Origin: JAJFUG01 sp964473155 | GTDB lineage: Bacteria > Gemmatimonadota > Glassbacteria > GWA2-58-10 | NCBI GenBank assembly: GCA_964473155.1 | Contig: CAYYNT010000054.1 | Coordinates: forward strand, 1-30,325 | Direction of reading: 5' to 3' | Length of the DNA stretch: 30,325 bases | Part shown: in pieces, positions 1-8,095 of the stretch | Position numbering within the stretch: position 1 is the first letter of the stretch | Layout: each line of letters begins with the position of its first letter | Notes under the pieces: generated by a model | Database searches by the model: none | Seen by the model: only the letters and a program-made list of their open reading frames with translations | Told to the model about the DNA's origin: nothing | Program-made: the position numbers and the translations under genes

Positions 1-192
1 GGCCGGGCGGGCCATTGCGCGTCAGCGCCGCCCCGCAACCAGGGCAGCGTGAAAAGGAGCCGCGCACACCCAAGCGTACTGTTCCACCGTGGCCGTTGCG
101 AGTTTACGGCCCCCAGCGTCTTTTGGTCCTTTTCCACAAGACGGAAAAGGACATGAAATCCCTGTCCTGAAAAGCCTGGTCTCTCTGATCGG
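1..192 (+). repeat. dispersed intergenic repeat, copy A (cut by window edge)
   Basis: Bases 3-192 match the reverse complement of 28044-28234 almost without gaps (roughly nine of ten bases by eye), and the 3' half also matches 22560-22720. The most conserved part is a hairpin at 126-152: arm GTCCTTTTCC, a 7-nt loop, arm GGAAAAGGAC. In this copy the loop is ACAAGAC; in the other copies read in this orientation it is ACAAGCC. No open frame in it resembles a known protein. The element probably continues left of the window. I see no gene between it and base 281. Confidence 0.85.
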
Positions 193-281
193 CTGACAGA
201 TCAACAATCAACTCCTATGTTCCGGTTTTTCCCCGGACAATTATGACAATGAATTAAATCCTCCTGCCCCGGAGCCTGAAC

Positions 282-548
282 CTGGAACTTCCTCCCCGTT
301 CCGATATCCCGCGGGCTGTCCGCCTTCTGCGCGCCGCGTCCGGACTCGAAAAATGCCGTTCCTGCGGCGGCCTGCACGGCGCGCTCCTGATGATCGAGGA
401 TTACACCCCGGAATCCGCTCGCCCGCCGGAACTGACAGAGGCCCTGGACCTGGCCACTGCAAGCCTTCAGCCGGTGACTGTCAACTGCAACGGCTGCCCC
501 GAATGTCTGTCAGTCCAGGCGCTCAAGGCCGTGCGCGGAATGGAGTGA
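282..548 (+). CDS. small Cys-rich (CxxC / CxxCxxC) protein, probable CTG start
   Basis: This frame encodes 88 residues with a bacterial coding feel: GC-rich third positions and a helix-like Leu/Ala/Arg-rich start. It has two Cys groups, CRSC at residues 25-28 and CNGCPEC at 69-75, which suggests a small zinc- or Fe-S-binding protein. I do not recognise the family. No ATG, GTG or TTG opens it upstream of the first Cys pair. A CTG at 282 is preceded by GGAG with a 7-nt spacer, a textbook ribosome-binding site, so I chose that start. An in-frame ATG at 243 is followed by TAA at 255, so a longer protein would need a stop codon to be read through or would be a pseudogene. An internal ATG at 390 would discard the first Cys pair. 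It lies upstream of wrbA in the same direction. Confidence 0.55.
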   Translation: MELPPRSDIPRAVRLLRAASGLEKCRSCGGLHGALLMIEDYTPESARPPELTEALDLATASLQPVTVNCNGCPECLSVQALKAVRGME

Positions 549-588
549 GCGGACTTTTACCCTGCCAGGTTTGAAAATTTTTCGCATC

Positions 589-617
589 TTGATTCTCCCC
601 GGCATATTCCATACACT
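589..617 (+). promoter_or_regulatory. sigma-70-like promoter ahead of wrbA
   Basis: TTGATT (589-594) and TACACT (612-617) are separated by 17 bases and lie about 60 bases upstream of the wrbA start. Two-box matches of this quality also occur by chance, so this is only a candidate. Confidence 0.35.
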
Positions 618-674
618 GTTAATGTGCACATTCTATTCGGATTTGACATAGACATAAACTGCGGGGAGGGGAAA

Positions 675-1289
675 ATGAAAATACTGGTGGTTTACTATTC
701 GATGTACGGACACGTGCTGGAACTGGCGAAAGCCGTGGCCGAGGGCGTGAAAAGCGTGCCCGGCGCCGAGCCGGTCCTCAGGCGGGCCAAGGATTTCGAT
801 GAAGTGGTGGAAAAACTTAAGACCAGCGAGCACCACCGCAAGGTCTGGGAAGAGGAGAAAGACATCCCGGTCTGCACGCCGCAGGATTTCCGGGAGGCGG
901 ACGGCGTCCTTCTGGGCACTCCGACACGTTTCGGGAACATGTGCGCCCAGATGAAGCGCCTGATCGACAATCTGGGCGAACTGTGGCTCAAGGGCGAGAT
1001 GGAGGGCAAGCCCGCGGGAGTGTTTGTCAGCACGGCCACCACTCACGGCGGGCAGGAGACTACTCCCCTGAGCATGGTCCCGCCGCTGCTGCACCTGGGG
1101 ATGATTGTCTGCGGAGTGCCGTACTCCACGCCCGGCATGCTGCACACGGAGGGACGCGGCGGCACGCCCTACGGCGCGACCACAGTCGCCGGGGGAGACA
1201 ACAGCCTGAAACCCGCGCCCGAAGACCTGGCGCTTGCCCGCGCCATGGGACGGCGGGTGGCCGAGGTGGCCGGGAAGCTTCGTCATTGA
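675..1289 (+). CDS. wrbA: NAD(P)H:quinone oxidoreductase WrbA (flavodoxin-like)
   Basis: The 204-residue product has the WrbA flavodoxin fold throughout. The phosphate-binding loop is YYSMYGHVLELA near residue 8, followed by GTPTRFGNM near 80, STATTHGGQE near 116, and GGTPYGATTVAGGD near 165. These match the FMN-binding segments of the E. coli protein. The family reduces quinones by two electrons using NAD(P)H and FMN, avoiding semiquinone formation in the cytoplasm. The ATG at 675 is chosen over an in-frame ATG at 624 because GGAGGGG lies just upstream and the protein then begins MKILVVYYS, where family members begin. Length fits the usual 190-210 residues. It stands alone between the Cys-rich gene and a MITE-like element. 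Confidence 0.95.
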   Translation: MKILVVYYSMYGHVLELAKAVAEGVKSVPGAEPVLRRAKDFDEVVEKLKTSEHHRKVWEEEKDIPVCTPQDFREADGVLLGTPTRFGNMCAQMKRLIDNLGELWLKGEMEGKPAGVFVSTATTHGGQETTPLSMVPPLLHLGMIVCGVPYSTPGMLHTEGRGGTPYGATTVAGGDNSLKPAPEDLALARAMGRRVAEVAGKLRH

Positions 1290-1318
1290 GATTCAGTGGT
1301 GGGAACGAAATTCGGGAC

Positions 1319-1447
1319 GGGGATGCCCCAATAGCATTTGTTGTAGGGGCGAACGGCCGTTCGCCCCTACGTAACTTTTTTATTTGCAAGATGTTTTAGA
1401 TTTAATAATTTGCAAAGAATAAAAACGGGGTCTTTTGGGATAGCCCC
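1319..1447. mobile_element. MITE-like element, copy 1 (129 bp)
   Basis: The ends are imperfect inverted repeats: GGGGATGCCCCAATAG on the left and CTTTTGGGATAGCCCC on the right. Near the left end, 1343-1370 is a perfect 28-bp palindrome with arm GTAGGGGCGAACGG. The AT-rich right half resembles the right half of the element at 13718-13835, including shared TCTTTTGGGA/GCTTTTGGGA ends. It has no coding capacity, which fits a non-autonomous miniature element. No clear target-site duplication is visible. Confidence 0.75.
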
Positions 1448-1531
1448 TGATGTTTTCTGCGATCCATTTGAACGAATACTGTATTCACTGTCTTATCTGC
1501 TTAACTTCCAGAGAACCGTACTTTTCGGTCT

Positions 1532-2209
1532 CTATTTTGCTATCCCTTCTATTCCCACGTGCGTCACGAAAAAGCGCGTGGCGCGGGCCGCGGCCCGGGA
1601 GATACGGGCCGCGAAAGCGCGCATCTCCCGGAAAGTGTACCCCGCGTAAAGCGACTCGCGGTACATCTTTTTCATCAGGCTGTCGTAGCCCAGGCCGAAC
1701 AGGGCCACGTACAGGGCGACCAGCGGCGCGGGGGGGCGGCGAAGGTCGCGCACCAGGAACGGGCAGCCGGGAGCGGTAGTCCGGGCGATCTCATCCAGGC
1801 TGGGGCGCGGGTCGGCCAGGTGATGCAACGTGCTGTGGGTGTAAACCGCCGAGAAAGTCCCGTCCCGGAACGGCAGGCGCTCGCTGTGAGCGCAGACCGG
1901 CAGGAACCGTCCGGCCAGGCCCGGAGCGCTGAACTTTTCCCGCGCCAGGCGCAGCATGCCGCTCGAGAGGTCCACCGCCGCCACCTGTATGTCGTCTCGC
2001 GCGCGGGCCAGAGCCAGCGGGATGTTGCCCGGCCCTGTCCCTACATCCAGCACCAGCGGTTTATGGTTCCGCGCGCCGCGCCGCAGAATCCGAAGGAGGC
2101 GGCTGGCGAATTTCCGCTCCACCAGGCCCAGATGCCGGCTGGAAAGACGGTCGTACGATTCCACCTCGCCGGGATCATCCATGGCTCCATTTTCAGGGAC
2201 TCTCTGCAC
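1532..2209 (-). CDS. class I SAM-dependent methyltransferase
   Basis: This is a 225-residue Rossmann-type methyltransferase. Motif I, VLDVGTGPGN, is at residues 53-62, the acidic end of strand 2 (AAVD) is near 80, and a Methyltransf_11-like segment ending in STLHHLADP follows. The substrate cannot be told from sequence. The GTG at 2209 is taken as start because AGAGAGG lies 10-12 bases upstream; an ATG nine codons in is possible but its GGAG-like sequence lies downstream of it. The gene begins 18 bases after the stop of the radical SAM gene and appears to be the last gene of a seven-gene minus-strand operon. A weak hairpin at about 1510-1533 overlaps the stop but has no U-run. Pairing with a radical SAM enzyme suggests the two modify the same metabolite or peptide, an inference only. 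Confidence 0.85.
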   Translation of the reverse strand: MQRVPENGAMDDPGEVESYDRLSSRHLGLVERKFASRLLRILRRGARNHKPLVLDVGTGPGNIPLALARARDDIQVAAVDLSSGMLRLAREKFSAPGLAGRFLPVCAHSERLPFRDGTFSAVYTHSTLHHLADPRPSLDEIARTTAPGCPFLVRDLRRPPAPLVALYVALFGLGYDSLMKKMYRESLYAGYTFREMRAFAARISRAAARATRFFVTHVGIEGIAK

Positions 2210-2227
2210 GCTCGCCTGCCCTCTCTT

Positions 2228-3997
2228 TCAGGTTAAAGCAGTGGTCAGAACCTGGTTCTTTCCGGCGATCCCCCGGCTGACCCGGTTGACTTTTTCCTGC
2301 AACAAGTCCATCCAGCGGTAGTCGCAGGAGAGAAGCCCGATCAAAGCCCGGCGCTTGAATTCCGCCGCTCCGTCCGCCCCCTCGTAGCCCGCGGCCCGCA
2401 GCATCAGGAAATGCTCGTCCGTGACCTCGGTAATCACGCCGCGCTCCTCCAGCGCGGTCCGCAGGCGCTGGCATTCGGCCAGTATGCTCCTGAGATCGCT
2501 GCCCTCCAGGCTCAGTCCGGCATCCGGCCAGAGCGAGGGCGGTTTGTACAGCATATAGTCATATTCCAGCATGGTGGGGACAAAGTCCGCCGCCAGTTTG
2601 AAACCATATTCCCTGCTGTTCTCGAACCAGCCGGTCCCGGGGAAAGGCGCGGGCGGGCTGACCAGGACGGAGTCGGGGGCGCAGGCCTCGACCAGTGAGA
2701 GGTCGGCCCCGGCCAGTTCCTCCAGGCTGAACTGCCCCAGAGTAGGGGCCGGATAGATCAGCGAAAGGCCGATATCCAGGCGCAGGCCCTCGGCGCGGGA
2801 GGCCTCGCGCAACACCTCGACCGTGGCGATCACGTCCTCGCGGCGCGCGCCCTTGTTCATCACGGTCTCGTTGGCCCGGTCCAGGCCGGATTCCGCCCCC
2901 AGGAAAACAGCCCGCAGCCCGGCGCGCAGCAGAAGACGGTAGGATTCCACGACGCGGGCGCGTGTCTCCGGCTGCGACAAGCCTCTCTCGCTCCGGGTGA
3001 ACATCGAGAAAAGCACGCTCAGGTTCTTTTCCAGCAGCATTCCGGCGATCGAAGCGGCCTGCTCCAGTGTGGTGGAAGACCCGGCGAAGCGGAAGATGCC
3101 GATTCCACGCGCCAGCATCAGCTCGATCTCACGGACCACCTCTACGGCGGGACGCAGGGAATGCTGCGGGTAGATGCGCGAGTGGACGCAGAAACTGCAC
3201 TGGCCCCAGGGACAGCCCAGGGAGTCGACAATAACGTGGATAAGTGTTTTCCCGCTTATGTCTGTATATTCAGGGATGATCTTGTCCGTGGCCTTATCTT
3301 CCACCGGCGGCCCGGAGATCTTTACTCCGGAATGCCGCAGAAAAGCATTCCCCAAACCGCCGCGGGGAACCTCCACGGCCAGCCGGGACAGAAGGCTCGC
3401 CCGGTCGCGGGACTCGCGCGACATTTCGAGCAGGCGCGCCAGGGGTTTCTCTCCGCTGCCCGCCACCACCAGGTCGAACAGGCCGCTGTCCAGCATGGCC
3501 TCGCGGTAGATAGAAGCGTGCGGTCCGCCCGCCGCGATCAGGACCCAGGGGGCGATAGAGCGCACCTGGGCCGCCAGGGTTTTCGCCGCGCTGAACGCCT
3601 CGCCGTACCAGGTCTTAATGCCAAGCACCCGGCAGCCGGAATCACGCACGCGGACCGCGAGGTCGCGCAGCATGCGGCGCTGACGGCGGCGCTGGACGCG
3701 GGCGGCGATCTCCTGAACAGACAGGAACAGCATCCCGGCGGCCCGCCGGAGCGCCTTGCCGCGCCCGGCTTTTCCCGGCTCGGGAATCAGAAAATCGGCC
3801 AGAAAATGGCTTACTCTCGCCATGGGCTGCGGGGTGAACCGCTGCCAGACTCCGGTGCGCGCCCAGTCCACCACCTCCACCTGAAAACTGCTGGCTTTCA
3901 GACTGGTTTCCAGAATGGCCAGTCCGTTTTCGAGAAAAGTGTCCCCCGGCGACCGTCTTCGTCCGGCCACCGAGTTCCAGAGGATCAGCTCAGGCAT
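2228..3997 (-). CDS. radical SAM protein with B12-binding-like N-terminal domain and CX4CX2C cluster motif
   Basis: The product has 589 residues. Residues about 120-190 resemble a cobalamin-binding-like Rossmann domain (GIKTWYGEAF, GGPHAS, a DLVVAGSGEKP turn) but lack the DxHxxG cobalamin histidine. The radical SAM region starts near 253 with GCPWGQCSFC, giving Cys262, Cys267 and Cys270. The spacing is CX4CX2C, not the usual CX3CX2C, and I checked this in the DNA. A later GAESGLD segment fits the radical SAM barrel. The extended Arg-rich stretch at 81-110 is unusual. The ATG overlaps the 3' end of the HD-GYP gene by 13 bases and follows GGGGGGACAGGG, so translation is probably coupled. Substrate unknown; it may belong to the family commonly annotated as B12-binding-domain radical SAM proteins. 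Confidence 0.85.
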   Translation of the reverse strand: MPELILWNSVAGRRRSPGDTFLENGLAILETSLKASSFQVEVVDWARTGVWQRFTPQPMARVSHFLADFLIPEPGKAGRGKALRRAAGMLFLSVQEIAARVQRRRQRRMLRDLAVRVRDSGCRVLGIKTWYGEAFSAAKTLAAQVRSIAPWVLIAAGGPHASIYREAMLDSGLFDLVVAGSGEKPLARLLEMSRESRDRASLLSRLAVEVPRGGLGNAFLRHSGVKISGPPVEDKATDKIIPEYTDISGKTLIHVIVDSLGCPWGQCSFCVHSRIYPQHSLRPAVEVVREIELMLARGIGIFRFAGSSTTLEQAASIAGMLLEKNLSVLFSMFTRSERGLSQPETRARVVESYRLLLRAGLRAVFLGAESGLDRANETVMNKGARREDVIATVEVLREASRAEGLRLDIGLSLIYPAPTLGQFSLEELAGADLSLVEACAPDSVLVSPPAPFPGTGWFENSREYGFKLAADFVPTMLEYDYMLYKPPSLWPDAGLSLEGSDLRSILAECQRLRTALEERGVITEVTDEHFLMLRAAGYEGADGAAEFKRRALIGLLSCDYRWMDLLQEKVNRVSRGIAGKNQVLTTALT

Positions 3998-5046
3998 CCC
4001 TGTCCCCCCTTGTCCGGCACGAGAGAATCCAGCCCTCCGGCTTCGACAAGACTGACAAAAGCCTCAACCAGCCCCGGGTCCCACATCCGTCCTGCATTAC
4101 GCCGCAGCTCTTCCAGAGCGGTCTCGCGGCTCAAGGCTTTCCGGTATGAGCGGGTGGTGGTCATTGCGTCATAGCTGTCAGCAATGGAGACTACACGGGC
4201 CAGAAGCGGTATCTCATCTCCTTTCAGGCCGCGCGGATAACCGTTCCCGTCGTAACGCTCGTGATGGCTCAGCACCACCTCGCGCACCCCGGCCAGGGAA
4301 CGCAGGGGCTTGAGTATCTTGCCGCCGTTGTCCGGGTGGGTGAATATCCTCTCGCGCTCCGGAGCATCCAGCGGCCCCTCCTTGTTCAGGATGCTGTCCG
4401 GGACGCCGATCTTACCGATATCGTGCAGCACCCCGGCCATGCGGATAAGCGCCAGGTCCTGCATGTCCAGCCCGATTGCCCTGGCCAGGGCCACGCTGTA
4501 GAGCGAGACGCGCTCGTTGTGCCCCTCGGTGTACTTGTCCTTGGCCTCGATGGCGTTGGCCAGGGAAGCGATCACCATGTCGGCCCGCTCGAGCAGGTCG
4601 TTCAGGTGCTTCATCCTGAGAAGGGAACGCACGCGGGCGCGCAGTTCGGCCAGGTTCACCGGCTTGTTCAGGAAATCGTCCGCCCCGGCCTCGATCGCCG
4701 CGATCTTGTCATCCGGGTTGTTGACCGCGGTAATCATGACAACCGGGATAAGACGGGTTTCCTCCCCGCCCTTGATCTGGCGGCAGACTTCCAGGCCGCT
4801 TACCTGTGGCATCATCATGTCCAGAAGGATCAGGTCCGGCTTTTCATCCTGCACCAGGTTAAGCGCCTTCCCGCCATCCTCCGCCTCCAGAGTGGAATAC
4901 CCTTCACGGCCAAGGAGATAAGCCAGGCCGCGCCGGATCGAGGTGTCGTCATCCACCACGAGCACAACGGAACGGCCGTTTCCGTCTCCTTTTCCACCCT
5001 GTATTTTCTGGCTCAACGATCCGGTCTGCTCGAGCATCTGGTCCAT
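3985..5046 (-). CDS. response regulator with HD-GYP c-di-GMP phosphodiesterase output
   Basis: This 353-residue protein has two domains. Residues 26-145 form a receiver with an acidic pocket at Asp32-Asp34, phospho-acceptor Asp76 (LILLDMMMP) and Lys128 (LNKP). Residues about 155-340 form an HD-GYP domain: GHNERV at 175-180, HDIGKIGVPD at 208-217, a THPDNGG segment, and the signature HHERYDGNGYP at 261-271. All metal ligands and the GYP signature appear intact, so an active cyclic-di-GMP phosphodiesterase is expected. The start codon shares one base with the stop of the preceding receiver gene (TAATG), with GGAG nine bases upstream. Located downstream of a kinase and a lone receiver, it is the probable output of that phosphorelay. 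Confidence 0.95.
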   Translation of the reverse strand: MDQMLEQTGSLSQKIQGGKGDGNGRSVVLVVDDDTSIRRGLAYLLGREGYSTLEAEDGGKALNLVQDEKPDLILLDMMMPQVSGLEVCRQIKGGEETRLIPVVMITAVNNPDDKIAAIEAGADDFLNKPVNLAELRARVRSLLRMKHLNDLLERADMVIASLANAIEAKDKYTEGHNERVSLYSVALARAIGLDMQDLALIRMAGVLHDIGKIGVPDSILNKEGPLDAPERERIFTHPDNGGKILKPLRSLAGVREVVLSHHERYDGNGYPRGLKGDEIPLLARVVSIADSYDAMTTTRSYRKALSRETALEELRRNAGRMWDPGLVEAFVSLVEAGGLDSLVPDKGGQGCLS

Positions 5047-5426
5047 TAATCATTCTCCATTAATTGTTTCACCACCCGGATCAGATCGCGATAATCGAAA
5101 GGCTTGGTCATATAGTAATCGGCGCCGGCTTCCAGGCCCTCGGCGCGTTCACGCTCCTGACCGCGGGCCGACAGAAACACTATCCGGATTCCCCGGGCGG
5201 ACGGGTCGGAACGCAGTGCGCGGCAGACATCGAGGCCGTTCATCCCGCGCATCATAACGTCCAGCACCACCAGACCGGGTTTTTCGGCGCGCACCAGGGC
5301 CAGGGCCTGCTCACCGTCCTCGGCGGTCAGGGTCTCGAACCCGGCGTTTTCCATGCAGCGGGCGAGTCCCAGCCTCAGCATCCGCTCATCGTCCACAATC
5401 AGTATCTTACTGCGCGGGCTGTTCAT
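5046..5426 (-). CDS. single-domain response regulator (CheY-like)
   Basis: This 126-residue protein is a receiver domain and nothing more. It has the acidic pair at Asp12-Asp13, phospho-acceptor Asp56 (LVVLDVMM), Ser86 (FLSA) and Lys108 (MTKPF). The usual MMPG after the Asp is MMRG here. I moved the start to the ATG at 5426: it is preceded by GAGGAAACAG and the protein then begins KILIVDDE in the normal family register, whereas a longer upstream frame would run through the kinase gene. It overlaps the kinase 3' end by 20 bases and the next gene by one base, so all three are translationally coupled. Without an output domain it probably relays or buffers phosphate between the kinase and the HD-GYP regulator. 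Confidence 0.93.
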   Translation of the reverse strand: MNSPRSKILIVDDERMLRLGLARCMENAGFETLTAEDGEQALALVRAEKPGLVVLDVMMRGMNGLDVCRALRSDPSARGIRIVFLSARGQERERAEGLEAGADYYMTKPFDYRDLIRVVKQLMEND

Positions 5427-7074
5427 CTGTTTCCTCGCTCTCCTCGTCCAGGGCTGAGCGCATGTCGGCGTCCAACAGAGTGAAAAGCACTTTAGTGCCC
5501 AAGCCGGGTTCGCTCTCGATCCAGATCTCGCCACCCAGGCGCTCGATAATCGATTTGGAGATTGTCATGCCCAGCCCGCTGCCCTCGGAATGGTGATCGA
5601 TGCTTTCGAGCTGGCCGAAACGGTCAAAGACCTTGGGGATGTCATCCGGGCGGATGCCCTTTCCGTTGTCGCTCACGGTAACAAGGCCCATTCCGTTCCG
5701 GCGGCTCAATTCCACCGTGATCCTCCCGCTTGCGGGCGTGAAGCGCACCGCGTTGGAAACTATATTGGTCAGGACCTGAATCACCTTGTCATAGTCGCCC
5801 CAGAGCCTGAGGTCACGGGCCTGCTCCTCCCGGTATTCGAATGCGATCCTCTTGGCATCGATCGAGGGCTTGAGACCGTTGAGCGTATCTGCCACCACAT
5901 TGCGGAAAAACAGCTTGTCGAGCTTGAAACGCATGCGCCCGGCCTCGATCTTGCTCAGGTCAAGAACATCGTTGATCAGCCGGGTGAGCCGCTTGCAGTT
6001 GTCCACTATCGTGCCGAGAAATTCGGTGCGGCTCTCATCGGAGTCGGCCAGCCCGTCAAGCAGCATTTCGGAATAAAGCAAAATCGAGCTGAGCGGGGTG
6101 CGCAACTCATGCGAGACCAGGGAAAGGAAATCGTCTTTGGCTTTGTCCAGAGTTTTCAGCGCCTCGTATGCGCGCCCCAGTTCATCGTGCTTGTCCTCCA
6201 GCTCGCGGGTGCGCTCCAGGACGCTGGCCTCCAGCTCGCGATTCCAGGCCTCGATCTTCTCGCGCGAAGCCTTGAGCTGGTCGATCATATGGTTGAACGA
6301 GTCGGCCAGCACGCCTATTTCATCCTCGCGCTGAATCGAAACCTTGCGTTCCAAGTCGCCGCGGGCCACGGCGCGGGTGGCTCCCGCCAGCTCGAAAAGC
6401 GGCCCGGCCACGTGCCCCACCAGCAGAATGGTCACCAGCGACCCGGCCGCCACCATCAGCAGCGAGATCAGAACAGCCTTGCGCGTGCCGGCCTCCAGCG
6501 CGTCATGCAGGCTGGTCAGAGAAACGTCCAGCACAGCGAACCCGAGTTTCTGGCGCAGGACCGCAGTCTCGGAGTCCGGGGTTTCCGTCGCCGAGACAGG
6601 CGGGGCGAAAAGCAGTTTCTCATTGTTTTCCTGGGCCTTGCGCTCGATCTCGATCAGGGCGACCGCCCGCCAGATGTCCGGGTCGGCCGTGGGGTGCCAG
6701 CGGCGGACCGTAAGAGTGTCGAGCTCGGAGGCCTTTAGAGGGACTGTCCGTCCGCCGGTCGAATCGGCCCACAGTTTCTGCCCTTTCAGGTCGGTTATCA
6801 CCGCCCGCTGGATATCGCTTTCCTGCAGCACTCCCGCAACGAGGCTGCGGATTGTGAGCGTGTCGCGCAGGAACACCGCGTACTGGCTGTTGAAAGCCAA
6901 GTTGCCGGACAGCGAAAGTGCGCGCTTGCCCAGCTCGTCCATCATTGAGCTGCGCTGGCGGGAGACAAAAAAAGTGGTGAGCGTGGTCGAGATGGCAGCG
7001 ATCAGCAGCACCACCGCCAGGATGGACTTGGCTTTGAGGCGCGAGCGGATCGACCTGGCGAGCCTGCTCAGCAT
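5407..7074 (-). CDS. membrane sensor histidine kinase (HAMP, HisKA, HATPase)
   Basis: The product has 555 residues. A first membrane helix at about 17-37 and a second at about 199-222 enclose a periplasmic sensor region of about 160 residues with no family I recognise. A HAMP linker (223-275) and a coiled coil (to about 315) lead to the HisKA domain with SHELRTPL, phospho-acceptor His322. The ATPase domain has the N box (NIVSNAVRFTP near 437), G1 (DNGKGI near 469) and G2 (GSGLGM near 498). All catalytic motifs are intact. GGAGG lies about 10 bases before the ATG, inside the end of the upstream gene, only 3 bases away. Likely partners are the two receiver proteins encoded next to it, and the binding protein upstream probably supplies its stimulus. 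Confidence 0.95.
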   Translation of the reverse strand: MLSRLARSIRSRLKAKSILAVVLLIAAISTTLTTFFVSRQRSSMMDELGKRALSLSGNLAFNSQYAVFLRDTLTIRSLVAGVLQESDIQRAVITDLKGQKLWADSTGGRTVPLKASELDTLTVRRWHPTADPDIWRAVALIEIERKAQENNEKLLFAPPVSATETPDSETAVLRQKLGFAVLDVSLTSLHDALEAGTRKAVLISLLMVAAGSLVTILLVGHVAGPLFELAGATRAVARGDLERKVSIQREDEIGVLADSFNHMIDQLKASREKIEAWNRELEASVLERTRELEDKHDELGRAYEALKTLDKAKDDFLSLVSHELRTPLSSILLYSEMLLDGLADSDESRTEFLGTIVDNCKRLTRLINDVLDLSKIEAGRMRFKLDKLFFRNVVADTLNGLKPSIDAKRIAFEYREEQARDLRLWGDYDKVIQVLTNIVSNAVRFTPASGRITVELSRRNGMGLVTVSDNGKGIRPDDIPKVFDRFGQLESIDHHSEGSGLGMTISKSIIERLGGEIWIESEPGLGTKVLFTLLDADMRSALDEESEETDEQPAQ

Positions 7075-7077
7075 GAT

Positions 7078-8061
7078 TCAGCGTCCTCCGTTCCTCACCA
7101 CAACGGCCTTGTCACGGACAGCCTTGGGTATATTGAGTCCCAGGCTGGAAGCCACGAGGTCATTGATATACAGAAGCACCCGGCGCGGCGGCTGAATATC
7201 AGAAACCTGGCCGCCTCTGCCGGATAACCTTCTCAGAGCCATTTCCGCGGTCTGACGGCCTATGTCGGCGTAGTCAACGCCCAGGGCCAGCGGTGTGCCG
7301 GCCTCGGCCACTTCGCGTCCCGCCGCCACAATCGGAACGCTGTTCTGGAAGCATTCGAGCAGGATAAACCTGATTATCCGGCTGTCATAAACCAGGTTGT
7401 CCGGCGGCATCCAGACCACATCCACCAGCGGCAGCAAAGAGCGCAGGGCGGCAGGCACATCCCGCTCACCATTTACCATGCGCTGCTCCAGACGCAGACC
7501 CTGTTCCTCGGCCTGACCCGCGGCGGCCTTATAAATCGCGGCGCTGGAACGGCTGTGCAGCAGACCCACGCGGCGGGCTTCGGGAAGCGCCTGACGGATC
7601 ATCTGGAGCTGCTCGCGCACCGGGACCAGCAGAGTTATGCCGTCCCCGGTCCGGGACGGGGATGAGTTTGCATCCGATGCCGCGGGATTGTCAAGGACAA
7701 GAGTAAAAATCAAGGGTGTGTTCCCGGCGTATTGCAGAGCGGAACGCGAGGCCGGCGTCCCTACTGTCACGAGAAGATCGGGCTGTTTCTGGTTCAGGGA
7801 ACGCCAGAACGGCTGGGCACGTTCCGGATCGGTTTCAAGAAAGGTTTCCTCGACCTCGGGCGCCAGTTCGCTGTTACGAAGGGTGGTGGCGATCACCCGG
7901 GCGGTCTCCTCGTATTCCTGCCAGACGCGGTCACTTTTGATGAGGATCACACGCGGCGCCCGGGCCTGCGCAGCCCAGGGAGACAGAAAAACCGCCAGCA
8001 GCAAACCTGCTGCCAGCAGAGGCTGTCGCGGAGGGGGATTATGTAATATTCTCAATGTCAT
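7078..8061 (-). CDS. ABC transporter substrate-binding protein family (PF04392-like), secreted
   Basis: This 327-residue protein starts with a signal peptide (hydrophobic LLAAGLLLAVFL, cleavage near AQA-RA at 33). The body has the alternating alpha/beta pattern of the ABC_sub_bind family: PDLLVTVGTPASRSAL near 95, ARRVGLLHSRSS near 165, and PIVAAGREVAEAGTPLALGVDYADIGRQTAEMA near 240-270. Family members bind small ligands in the periplasm. No permease or ATPase gene is nearby; instead the gene ends 3 bases before a sensor kinase. That context suggests a ligand-sensing partner of the kinase instead of transport. No good ribosome-binding site precedes the ATG, so the exact start is less certain. 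It follows the TonB receptor gene by 34 bases. Confidence 0.85.
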   Translation of the reverse strand: MTLRILHNPPPRQPLLAAGLLLAVFLSPWAAQARAPRVILIKSDRVWQEYEETARVIATTLRNSELAPEVEETFLETDPERAQPFWRSLNQKQPDLLVTVGTPASRSALQYAGNTPLIFTLVLDNPAASDANSSPSRTGDGITLLVPVREQLQMIRQALPEARRVGLLHSRSSAAIYKAAAGQAEEQGLRLEQRMVNGERDVPAALRSLLPLVDVVWMPPDNLVYDSRIIRFILLECFQNSVPIVAAGREVAEAGTPLALGVDYADIGRQTAEMALRRLSGRGGQVSDIQPPRRVLLYINDLVASSLGLNIPKAVRDKAVVVRNGGR

Positions 8062-8095
8062 TGTCAGGCAGTCCCGCTGGTCAGGGAGACGGCTT

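Noticed and set aside
1410..1649. Open frame between the MITE-like element and the methyltransferase
   Set aside because: Mostly element sequence and the antisense end of the methyltransferase gene; no coding signal.
3161..4174. Plus-strand open frame (337 codons) opposite the radical SAM gene
   Set aside because: No family features; the opposite strand has clear radical SAM motifs.
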